A stretch of 40,169 nt of DNA from an uncultured Bacteroidota bacterium (GCA_903905445.1 CAIVGO010000337.1:1-40169), one strand, 5' to 3'; positions 18,001 to 26,085 are shown, counted from the first letter of the stretch. Made by a program: numbers and translations. Notes: a model not told the origin generated them from the sequence alone.

Positions 18001-21000
18001 TTGGGTATGACAAAGTTTGCATTCAACCGGGAATTGCGCGGAAAAGTGGTTGGGACTGGTGGTTGAATTATACTCCGTGTTATGGCACCCATTGCAAGTA
18101 TTGGGCGTGTTGTTATAATTGCCGTTGTGGCAAGTTGCACAATCATTTGCAATGGCAGCATGTGCCCCTTCCAGCGTATAATAATTGTTGTGAATCGGGA
18201 AAGCCGCAGGCTCCCACCCAGGTGCAGTGGTATGACAAGTAGCACAATCGGTCGGAATATTGAGGGCCGGGTGGTTCGGGTTGGTCGATTGGGTATAATC
18301 CGTATTATGGCAGCCGTTGCAGGTATTGGGCGTATTGGTATAGTTTCCGTGGTGACAACCTGCACAGTCGTTGGCAATGGCAGCGTGTGCGCCGGTAAGC
18401 GGGTAAATGGTGTTGTGGTCGAAGGCAGCAGGTGCCCAGGCAGTTTCTACATGGCAACTGGCACAATTTGTCGGGAATTGGGATGCCGCGTGGTTCGGAT
18501 TGGTGGTTTGGTTGTAATCGGCGTTGTGGCAACCGTTACAGGTATTGGGCGTGCTGTTATAGTTCCCGTTGTGGCAGGTCGCACAATCTGTTGCGATGGC
18601 AGCATGTGCGCCATTCAACGCAAAGTAGTTGTTATGGATCGGGAAGGTAGCGGGTGCCCATCCAGGTGCTGTGGTATGGCAGGTGGCACAATCGGTCGGA
18701 ATACCAAGCGTAGCATGGTTGGGATTGCTTGCTTGCGCATAGTCGGCATTATGGCAACCATTGCAAGTATTGGGGGTATTGGTGTAATTCCCGTGGTGGC
18801 AGGCATTACAATCATTCGCAACACTGGCATGCGCACCCGTAAGCGGGTAAAAATTATTATGATCGAACGTGGAAGGCGCCCAGGCCGTTTCACTGTGACA
18901 CGATGCACAATCGGTTGGGAATTGCGCCGTTACGTGGTTCGGATTGGTGGTTTGCGCATAATTGTCGGCATGGCAGCCATTGCAGGTATTGGGCGTGTTG
19001 GTGTAGTTTCCGTTGTGGCAGGCATTGCAATCATTGGCAATGCTGGCATGTGCGCCGTTTAAGGCATATACACTGTTGTGGTTGGGAAAACTTGCGGGTG
19101 CCCATCCCGTAGTGGGCGTATGGCAGGTAGCACAATCGGTTGACAAATTGAGTGACAGGTGGTTCGGATTGGTTGCCTGGCTGAATTCGGTACTGTGGCA
19201 GGCCGAACACTGCGTGGGTGTTCCTGCAAATCCTGTTGCATGGCACTCGATACAATTGGTCGTTTGATGCACCCCCATTAAACCAAAGGCCGTGCTATTA
19301 TGGTCAAATACAACGCCTGCACTACCCGTAGGATGGCAGGCAAGGCACATGTTATTGCTGTAAGAATACCCGTTTACACCATTGTGCTGGTTGTTGGTTT
19401 CCGGGTTGGTATGGCAATTTATACAGGAATATTCTGCATAATTGGACGGATTGGTATGACAATCCACACATTGCGACCATTCCCCTTTGTGTTTTCCACT
19501 ATAAATCGGGAAATACTGCGCATCATGGTCGAAGGTGGACGGCACCCAGGTCGATTGTGTATGGCAAGATGCACAATCGGTTGGGAAATTGGCCGAGGCA
19601 TGGTTTGGATTGTTCGTTTGGTTATAATCCGTAGTGTGGCAAGCGATACAGGTGCTGGGCGTGTTGTTGTAATCCCCGTTGTGGCAAGTGGCACAATCGT
19701 TGGCAATCGCAGCGTGCGCGCCTTGCAGCGTGTAATAGTTATTGTGGATCGGGAAACTTGCCGGTGCCCAACCGGGCGCTGTGGTATGGCACATGGCGCA
19801 ATCGGTCGGAATATTCAGGGTTGTGTGTTTCGGGTTGGTTGTCTGGTTAAAATCGGTAGTGTGGCAGCCCGCGCAGGTATTGGGGGTATTGTTGTAATTG
19901 CCGTGGTGACAGGCATCACAATCATTCGCAATGGCTGCATGCGCACCCGTCAGCGGATACACCGAATTGTGGTCAAACATGGATGGCACCCAGGCCGTTT
20001 CGGAGTGACAAGTTGCGCAATTGGTCGGGAATTGCCCTGCTACGTGGTTGGGATTGGTGGTAGCATTAAAATCGGCAGTATGGCAACCATTGCACGTGTT
20101 GGGCGTATTGGTATAATTACCTTGATGGCAAGCCGCACAATCATTGGCGATTGCCGCGTGGGCCCCGTTCAATGGATGAAAGGTATTGTGGTTGGGAAAA
20201 TTGGCGGGTTCCCATCCAGGCGCCGTGGTATGGCAACTGGCACAATCGGTTGAGAGGTTCAGCGCAACGTGGTTGGGGTTGCTTGCCTGGCTGAAATCGG
20301 TGGTATGACAAGCCGCACACTGGGTAGGTGTACCCGCGTACCCTGCCGCATGGCATTCAATACAATTGGCCTGTACGTGGGCTCCCGTCAAAGGAAAATT
20401 CGTGTTGGCATGATCGAACACATTGTCCGCATCGCCCGTTGGATGGCAGGCGAGACAAGCCGTATTTTCATATACATACCCGTTTACGCTGGTGTGCGCG
20501 TCGTTGGTTTCCGGGTTGATATGGCAACTGGTACAGGTATATTCGGCGTAATTTGATGCATTGGTATGGCAATCCGTACACTGGGTCCATTGCCCTTTGT
20601 GTTTCCCGCTGTAAATCGGGAAATAAGTGGCATCGTGCATCGTAAACGCGGCCGGCATCCAGTCCGGATTGGTGGTATGGCATTGCGCGCAATCATTCGG
20701 AAAATGGGCTGTCTGGTGGTTCGGAGCTTGTGCCGTGTTGTAATCCTGCTGGTGGCAAGCCGTACAGGAAGTTGGGGTGGCAGAATAATTTCCCCCCGTA
20801 TGGCATTTATTACAATCGCTTACTTCATGCCCCAGGGTTAAGGGGAAAAAGTCGTGTTTTACCTTATTTGTTTTCCAATCGGGTGTAAATACATCATGGC
20901 ATTCAATACAATCCGTTGAAAAACCCGCGTGTTTGTGGTCGGGGCTGGTTGACGCATTGAAATCCTTGATATGGCAGCTGATACAATCATTCCCGATCCG

Positions 21001-21507
21001 GGTAAATTGTAAGGTAGAAGCAGCTGTATGGCATTGTTCACAACTTACAGCCGTGTGTACCCCTGTGAGTGGAAAACCATTTGACAGATGGAGTTCCGGG
21101 ATATTGTCGACCAGCCAGTTGGCGGGTGTATGGCAGCGCGCGCAATCGGTTCCAACCGTTTGCTGGTGCATATCCTGGTGGCAGGAAATACAATCCGACT
21201 TGGCTTCCGAAAAAACAAGGGTACTGTGACATTGCCGGCAATCAACGGCAGCATGTTGTCCTTTTAACGGAAATTGTGTTTTTGCATGGTAAAAACGAAT
21301 CGAATCTCTTCCGATCGGCATGCCCGTCGTTTTCGAAACATTGGCTTTGTCCGGATTAAACGTTTGCCAGTAATCCGCATCAATTTCCCACCCCTTCGGA
21401 TTATGGCACGACGCGCAATTGATCTTCAGATCAGCGCCATGCGGATTCTGGGCATACGCGGATGCCGCAAAAACAAGGGTGAAAATTATTGATGACAAAC
21501 TACGCAT
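15085..21507 (-). CDS. Giant multiheme cytochrome c, 2140 aa, ~85 CxxCH motifs
   Basis: Signal peptide MRSLSSIIFTLVFAASAYAQ; manual count of 85 CxxCH; tandem 73/75-aa units each with three CxxCH. Confidence 0.95.
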   Translation of the reverse strand: MRSLSSIIFTLVFAASAYAQNPHGADLKINCASCHNPKGWEIDADYWQTFNPDKANVSKTTGMPIGRDSIRFYHAKTQFPLKGQHAAVDCRQCHSTLVFSEAKSDCISCHQDMHQQTVGTDCARCHTPANWLVDNIPELHLSNGFPLTGVHTAVSCEQCHTAASTLQFTRIGNDCISCHIKDFNASTSPDHKHAGFSTDCIECHDVFTPDWKTNKVKHDFFPLTLGHEVSDCNKCHTGGNYSATPTSCTACHQQDYNTAQAPNHQTAHFPNDCAQCHTTNPDWMPAAFTMHDATYFPIYSGKHKGQWTQCTDCHTNASNYAEYTCTSCHINPETNDAHTSVNGYVYENTACLACHPTGDADNVFDHANTNFPLTGAHVQANCIECHAAGYAGTPTQCAACHTTDFSQASNPNHVALNLSTDCASCHTTAPGWEPANFPNHNTFHPLNGAHAAIANDCAACHQGNYTNTPNTCNGCHTADFNATTNPNHVAGQFPTNCATCHSETAWVPSMFDHNSVYPLTGAHAAIANDCDACHHGNYNNTPNTCAGCHTTDFNQTTNPKHTTLNIPTDCAMCHTTAPGWAPASFPIHNNYYTLQGAHAAIANDCATCHNGDYNNTPSTCIACHTTDYNQTNNPNHASANFPTDCASCHTQSTWVPSTFDHDAQYFPIYSGKHKGEWSQCVDCHTNPSNYAEYSCINCHTNPETNNQHNGVNGYSYSNNMCLACHPTGSAGVVFDHNSTAFGLMGVHQTTNCIECHATGFAGTPTQCSACHSTEFSQATNPNHLSLNLSTDCATCHTPTTGWAPASFPNHNSVYALNGAHASIANDCNACHNGNYTNTPNTCNGCHADNYAQTTNPNHVTAQFPTDCASCHSETAWAPSTFDHNNFYPLTGAHASVANDCNACHHGNYTNTPNTCNGCHNADYAQASNPNHATLGIPTDCATCHTTAPGWAPATFPIHNNYFALNGAHAAIATDCATCHNGNYNSTPNTCNGCHNADYNQTTNPNHAASQFPTNCASCHVETAWAPAAFDHNTIYPLTGAHAAIANDCAGCHHGNYTNTPNTCNGCHNTDYTQSTNPNHPALNIPTDCATCHTTAPGWEPAAFPIHNNYYTLEGAHAAIANDCATCHNGNYNNTPNTCNGCHNTEYNSTTSPNHFSAQFPVECKLCHTQTAWAPSTFDHNVIYPFTGAHAAIANDCNACHHGLYNGTPNTCNGCHNSDFVQTTNPKHQALNFPTDCAMCHTTAPGWEPATFPIHNTYYALNGAHAAIATDCATCHNGNYNNTPNTCNGCHNTEYTQTSNPNHAASQFPTDCALCHTETAWMPSTFDHNTVYPFTGAHVAIASDCNACHHGNFNNTPNTCNGCHNTDYTQASNPNHAQLNLPTDCAMCHTTAPGWEPASFPIHNTFYALNGAHAAIAADCATCHNGNYNNTPNTCNGCHNPEYTQTTNPNHAASQFPTDCAMCHTETAWTPSTFDHSTVYPFTGAHIAIANDCNACHHGNFNNTPNTCNGCHNANYTQAANPNHAQLNLPTDCAMCHTTAPGWEPASFPIHNTFYALNGAHAAIANNCATCHNGNYNNTPNTCNGCHNPEYTQTTNPNHVTQQFPTDCTTCHSETAWAPSTFDHNAVYSFTGAHIAIANDCNACHNGNYSNTPNTCNGCHNADYSSASNPSHTTLNLPTDCAQCHTTAPGWSPATFPIHNTFYALNGAHATIANDCAVCHNGNYNNTPNTCNGCHNDDYVQTAAPNHVTQQFPVNCTQCHSETAWVPSTFNHNTVYPFTGAHIPIANDCNACHQGNYNNTPNTCNACHLPDYNASLNPKHTVLNLPTDCAMCHTTSADWQPATFPIHNSFWPLNGAHATIANNCASCHNGNYNNTPTTCVGCHLPDYNQTTNPNHQTQQFPTDCTVCHAESSWVPSTFNHSAVYPFTGAHLAIADNCNICHNGNYTNTPNTCNGCHQANYNTTTNPNHTTLNLPTDCAMCHTTVPDWQPATFPIHNNYWALTGAHAAIANDCAACHNGNYNNTPSTCFGCHAAEYNSATNPNHAAAGFPTSCQNCHTTTAWDPSTFNHDQQYFPIYSGKHKNEWSQCVECHTTPNNFTAFSCIACHEHDNPTEMAGHHSGVNGYQYNSAACYNCHPNGQAD
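15300..20240 (-). repeat. Intragenic tandem repeat, 444-bp (148-aa, 6-CxxCH) period
   Basis: The same landmark (AATCGG.. upstream of the GCGC/GTGC-GGTGTGGCAC tract) recurs at 16417, 16861, 17305 and 17749: exact 444-bp spacing. Interrupted by the YSGKHK module near 19100-19500. Confidence 0.93.
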
Positions 21508-23303
21508 TCGTAAGATTTGAATTTATATTGAACAAACGTGATTTCTTTTTCAATTACGGATTTATGACAACCGGCACAATCGACCGTGGCATGTTTCCCT
21601 TCCAGTTTAAAATTGGTTTTATCGTGGTTGAACTTTGCGATATCCCAACTTTCATTTCCATGGCAACGCGCACAATTGGTGGCGCCTTTTACCTCAAATT
21701 GCCGATTGTGTACCTCTTCGTGGCAGTGGCTGCAAGTGGCCGGCAAACCCGCAAACTGCCCGTGGGGGTACGTTGCGTCCGGTTTGTGGCATGCGCGACA
21801 ATCTTGTTTTTCATGCGCTCCTTTGAGCACAAAGGCGGTTTTTTTATGGTCAAAACGGCTCTCTCGCCAACTTGAAGTCACATGACACTGCGCACACGCT
21901 TTGTTTGGATACCATTTCTCTGCAATTTGCCCGTTGTGAATGTCTTTATGACAATCGACGCACCCTACCCCCAATCCCACAAACTTCCACTTTGCCTCTA
22001 ATTTGTGGCACGCAAAACAAGGTGTCGCAATGTGTGCCCCATCCAGCGGAAATTTCGTTTTTGCATGTTGCTCCATGCTGAAATTGCTCTCTGAAAACCC
22101 CGATTCCGTATGACAAGCAGCACAATCCGGTACGATCAAATGGGTACTAAACTGTCCTTCATGATAATCCGTATGACAGGTAGCACAAGTGTTGTGTGGC
22201 ACCGGATCGGTCATGGATTCCGTTTTATGGCACTTTTTGCAATCGACGGATTCGTGTTTTCCTTTCAGTACAAAAGAGGTTCGGTTGTGGTCAAATTTGT
22301 CCAGGTTTCCAACTTTTCGAAAACCCTCTTCCGTGTGACATTCTGCGCAATTCGTTCCAAATTTCCCTTCATGCACATCTTTATGACAGGTATTGCAACT
22401 TTCCGTTTTTATACCCAGCCGATCTTGAAAAATAGCAATGGGTAAAACATTCATTTGATGGCATTCCCGACATTCTACTTTTTTATGTTTCCCCTTCAGC
22501 GGAAATTTCGTTTTGCTGTGGTTAAACTTGCTTAAGCCCGTTAAAACACTAAACGACACCTCCGTATGACACTCCTTGCAATTGGCTCCGAGTTTGTCCT
22601 TGTGCGGATCTTCATGGCAACTGTTGCAATTTTTGAAAGGCACATCGGCAAAGCGCTGAAAAGACAATCCATTTTTGGTTTCCTTTTTATGGCATTCCAG
22701 GCATTGCACCAATTTGTGTTTACCCTCCAGCGGAAAATCGGATCGATCGTGGTTAAACTTGCTCGCCGGAGTAAACTTTTCGGTCGTGTGGCATTTCGCG
22801 CAATCATTGCCGAGGGTTTTCTGGTGATAATCGGTATGACAGGCCAAACACTGCTGCCGTAAGCCTAAAAACGTGTCCTTCCTTTTTTTCAACTCCTGAT
22901 CGGCGATGTATCCGGTCTGGTGGCATTTGCGACAATCAATTTGCTTATGCGCCCCCGTGAGTTCGTACGAAGCCAAACTGTGGTTGAACTTTTTCTCGTC
23001 AAAGCGCACCATGTCAAAATTGCGGCCATGGTGGTCACTGTGGCATCGAAAACAATCCTTTCCGCGCACTTCCTGCGAGGCATGGTATCCTTCCTGCTTG
23101 TCAATCAGCGTTTTTATTTCCTTGTGGCACTGCAAACACTTGTCATTCAGCACCTTATTCCCAATTTCGTGGCATTGTGTGCAGTTGGTCATGCCTTCCA
23201 GTTCCTTGTGCGCATTGGACAATGCTCCGGGCGACAACTGCGCTTCCAACCTTCCGGCTAAAAACGCGAACAGCACAACAATGTAAATACGATGGGTTTT
23301 CAA
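21486..23303 (-). CDS. Periplasmic multiheme cytochrome c, 605 aa, 23 CxxCH
   Basis: Signal peptide MKTHRIYIVVLFAFLAGRLEAQ; 23 CxxCH counted; repeated KGKHxxVxCxxCH...CxxCHxDxHxGxFGxxCxxCH units. Overlaps the giant cytochrome start by 22 nt. Confidence 0.95.
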   Translation of the reverse strand: MKTHRIYIVVLFAFLAGRLEAQLSPGALSNAHKELEGMTNCTQCHEIGNKVLNDKCLQCHKEIKTLIDKQEGYHASQEVRGKDCFRCHSDHHGRNFDMVRFDEKKFNHSLASYELTGAHKQIDCRKCHQTGYIADQELKKRKDTFLGLRQQCLACHTDYHQKTLGNDCAKCHTTEKFTPASKFNHDRSDFPLEGKHKLVQCLECHKKETKNGLSFQRFADVPFKNCNSCHEDPHKDKLGANCKECHTEVSFSVLTGLSKFNHSKTKFPLKGKHKKVECRECHQMNVLPIAIFQDRLGIKTESCNTCHKDVHEGKFGTNCAECHTEEGFRKVGNLDKFDHNRTSFVLKGKHESVDCKKCHKTESMTDPVPHNTCATCHTDYHEGQFSTHLIVPDCAACHTESGFSESNFSMEQHAKTKFPLDGAHIATPCFACHKLEAKWKFVGLGVGCVDCHKDIHNGQIAEKWYPNKACAQCHVTSSWRESRFDHKKTAFVLKGAHEKQDCRACHKPDATYPHGQFAGLPATCSHCHEEVHNRQFEVKGATNCARCHGNESWDIAKFNHDKTNFKLEGKHATVDCAGCHKSVIEKEITFVQYKFKSYECVVCHQ

Positions 23304-23321
23304 AATGAATGTTCGTGTATG

Positions 23322-24650
23322 CTATTTGTGTTTTTTGACGGTGTATCCAAATCGCTTGGTAATCAGGACACCCGCTTTTTCCAAAAATTGTGTGGGCAAC
23401 TCGCCCCCAGCAAAAATGAGCACCAAGTCGTTTTCCATCGGATGCGGCTCCGGGTTTGCTTCCGTGGTAATCATCACCTGATCTTCTTCAATTTTTTTCA
23501 GATTACTTTTCAGCAGTACTTCCAACTTTTGTTGTTGAATCGCCGCATCCAACTTTTCCCGATTTTTCGGTTTTAACCGACTAAAAGCCTCACTTCGATA
23601 ACTCAGCGTCACCTTGTTTTGATCAATCAAAGAAAGTGCGGCTTCTATGGCCGAATCACCTCCTCCCACTACCATCACGCGCTTTCCCACCACCAACTCC
23701 GGCTCCAGGATTTTATAAGCCACTTTTTCAAGCGTTTCACCTGGAATACCTAATTTCCGGGGGCTTCCTCGTCTGCCAATCGCCAGCAACACATTTTTGG
23801 TTTTAAAACTTTCCCCTTTTAAGGTAATGACTTCAAAGCCATCCGGTTGCATCTCGATTTTCTCCACCTTGGTATGTTCCTGAATCACAATATTGTTCTT
23901 TTGCAATACCGGCAACCACAGGCCCAACAATTCGGTTTTACTGGTATCAAACAGTTTCACTTTTCCGTGCAAAGGCAAATTCATCGGAGCCGTCATCACA
24001 ATTTTAGAACGCGGGAAGTTGAAAACCGTCCCCCCTAAGGAATCCTGCTCCAAAGTCAGGAAGTTCAGATTGTGCTTTTTGGCCGTCAAAGAGGCTGAAA
24101 TGCCTGCCGGTCCGGCCCCCACAATGATGAGATCATACATCGCGGCATCTCTTTTGAAGCCCGATTTGACCATACTTTCTACCGCCGCTTCCCCTTGTTC
24201 CACACTGTTTTTAATCAGTCCCATGCCGCCCAATTCTCCCGCGATGTAGATGCCGGGTACATTGGTTTCAAAATTTTGGTTCACGTGCGGCAAATCCACC
24301 CCCCGTTTTTCCGTGCCAATCACCAGCGAAATCGCCTCCACCGGACAAGCGTGAAAACAAGCGCCATGCCCAATGCACTGCGACGCGTTAATCAAAGTAG
24401 CCCGCCCATTCACAATCCCGATAATATCTTTCTCCGGACAAGCCTCAATACAAGCACCACTTTTGATGCAGGAATATGGATCAATCACCGGATGCAGCGA
24501 AACAGGTTCAAACGTTCCATCCAGCTTTGCCTTTTCAATTTTCACCTCCGACAACTGCGAGGTCTTATGCTGCTTTCTTAAATACAGGTAAATGACCAAC
24601 CCGCAAAAAAGAAAAACGACCCCGTAAATGATGATTTCTTCCAGTAACAT
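23322..24650 (-). CDS. Membrane-anchored ferredoxin-domain / FAD-NAD(P)-binding oxidoreductase
   Basis: N-terminal TM helix; CIKSGACIEACP and CIGHGACFHACP; dinucleotide-binding GAGPAGISA and GGGDSAIEAA; thioredoxin-reductase-like fold. Confidence 0.88.
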   Translation of the reverse strand: MLLEEIIIYGVVFLFCGLVIYLYLRKQHKTSQLSEVKIEKAKLDGTFEPVSLHPVIDPYSCIKSGACIEACPEKDIIGIVNGRATLINASQCIGHGACFHACPVEAISLVIGTEKRGVDLPHVNQNFETNVPGIYIAGELGGMGLIKNSVEQGEAAVESMVKSGFKRDAAMYDLIIVGAGPAGISASLTAKKHNLNFLTLEQDSLGGTVFNFPRSKIVMTAPMNLPLHGKVKLFDTSKTELLGLWLPVLQKNNIVIQEHTKVEKIEMQPDGFEVITLKGESFKTKNVLLAIGRRGSPRKLGIPGETLEKVAYKILEPELVVGKRVMVVGGGDSAIEAALSLIDQNKVTLSYRSEAFSRLKPKNREKLDAAIQQQKLEVLLKSNLKKIEEDQVMITTEANPEPHPMENDLVLIFAGGELPTQFLEKAGVLITKRFGYTVKKHK

Positions 24651-24659
24651 ATCCAGTCC

Positions 24660-25520
24660 TTAAAAAATCCAATGATAACCCATGGCCATCGTGATGGCTA
24701 CATGAATGACCATAATCACCAGCATCACCAGCGCAAAGGGTAAATGCGCGACGTGCCAGTACTTAAAAAGTTGTTGCATCAGTTGCAACCTGCTGATGCG
24801 ATGATTCAGCGTAATTTCGTGTTTAACCAACTTCGTAACATGCTGAATATCAGGACGAGAAAGTTGGTTTTGCCAAAGTACCTGCCGTACGGTGCCGATT
24901 GTTTTTTTGTCTTGAAAATACTGGCCGAGCCAGGAACCCGCGTTGTTTGCCTGGGTTTGTACCGTTACCGATTGAAGAATGGTCTGACGACTGTTTTCAT
25001 CCAACCGGTACGTGTTTTGTAAAACATCCTCCAAATTTCCTTTCATCGCCTGCACCTCCTGAAGACTAAGTGCACGCCCTTCAATCGAACGCGGTATTTG
25101 AATATAAATGAAACGGCCAATGACGCCACTTGCGACTACTGCAATCATACTCCAGAAACTAATAGAAACCAGTCCCCCAAACTTGAAAGCAGTGTGAAAA
25201 AGAATCATGACAGGGCCAAGGGAGCAAAGAAAAATATGGAACTCCAGCCAGTATTTCAAGCGGCCCAAACGGGCCAATGCGCGGTATTTCTTTTTGGCTT
25301 GATAACCAAACACACCAATCAAAATGAGTAAGGTGCCGATAATACCCAACCCATGTCCATAAATACCACTCGGCTTGAACTGCTCGTGGTCGGGATGATA
25401 GAACCTTTCTTCGATCGGCATGCTGTAATACGACCACCCTTTTATAAAAAGGAAAGCCGCCGTTAGCACAACAATCGTTGTTAGGGTCGCAATATATATG
25501 CGATGCACCAAAGGAGACAT
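24660..25520 (-). CDS. Cytochrome-b-like integral membrane protein
   Basis: LEFHIFLCSLGPVMILFHTAFKFG and YWHVAHLPFALVMLVIMVIHVAITMAMGYHW; start MSPLVHRIYIATL at 25520. Confidence 0.72.
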   Translation of the reverse strand: MSPLVHRIYIATLTTIVVLTAAFLFIKGWSYYSMPIEERFYHPDHEQFKPSGIYGHGLGIIGTLLILIGVFGYQAKKKYRALARLGRLKYWLEFHIFLCSLGPVMILFHTAFKFGGLVSISFWSMIAVVASGVIGRFIYIQIPRSIEGRALSLQEVQAMKGNLEDVLQNTYRLDENSRQTILQSVTVQTQANNAGSWLGQYFQDKKTIGTVRQVLWQNQLSRPDIQHVTKLVKHEITLNHRISRLQLMQQLFKYWHVAHLPFALVMLVIMVIHVAITMAMGYHWIF

Positions 25521-25591
25521 AATTCGATTACTACTTTTAAAGGTTAATCGGCAAGGAGGATGAAGGATGTCGCAATGTACATGTGGGGAAA

Positions 25592-25616
25592 ATGACTTTT
25601 CCATGATAAAAGTCAT
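25592..25616. promoter_or_regulatory. Perfect 9-bp inverted repeat upstream of the - strand cytochrome operon, candidate operator
   Basis: ATGACTTTT-N7-AAAAGTCAT, 72 bp upstream of the predicted start at 25520. Confidence 0.4.
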
Positions 25617-25895
25617 GGGTCGAACAACTTTAACGTTTATAGCAAGACTATCACGAATAGAATTTAATTTTAATAAATATTTTATTATTTTAAAAAACGC
25701 AAAATTTCCGCATTTAATTTTAAATATTCACTCCAAGCAGATTTATGTATCAATTTTAAGATTAATCATTCTTACATAAAAATTCTTGTGCGCAATGTTA
25801 ATTTTTTGTGGCGGGTACATTTTCAGGTGCTGCCATACACAAACCCAGCCTGTAAGTTGCATGTTGGAAGGGCACGGGGCTCTGTTTCATTACCA

Positions 25896-26085
25896 AAAAT
25901 GAATATCGGGAAAATGAATATCGGGAAAATGAATATCGAACACCGAATATCGAACACCGAACACCGAAGTTAGGCGTTGCGTTAATCGACACCGCGAAAA
26001 TCTCAAAGTAGCGCGCCACTTCGAAATTCGGTGTTCGGTGTTCGATATTCTGTGTTTATTTTCCCGGTGTCCGATATTCGGTGTT
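25896..26085. repeat. Short tandem/inverted AACACCGAATATCG-type intergenic repeat cluster
   Basis: AAAATGAATATCGGG x2, AACACCGAATATCGAACACCGAACACCGAA, then inverted ..CACTTCGAAATTCGGTGTTCGGTGTTCGATATTC. Confidence 0.85.

Noticed and set aside
15300-20240. Regularly spaced repeats resembling a CRISPR or satellite array
   Set aside because: The repeats are in-frame coding units with CxxCH motifs, with a 444-bp period and no short repeat/unique spacer structure.
15157-21359. Long + strand ORFs (up to 326 aa, e.g. 18082-19062, 19300-20253, 16495-17286) antisense to the giant cytochrome
   Set aside because: They mirror the 444-bp repeat and its codon bias; they have no start context, give low-complexity Ile/Val/Gly/Arg-rich products, and sit opposite a clear signal-peptide multiheme CDS.
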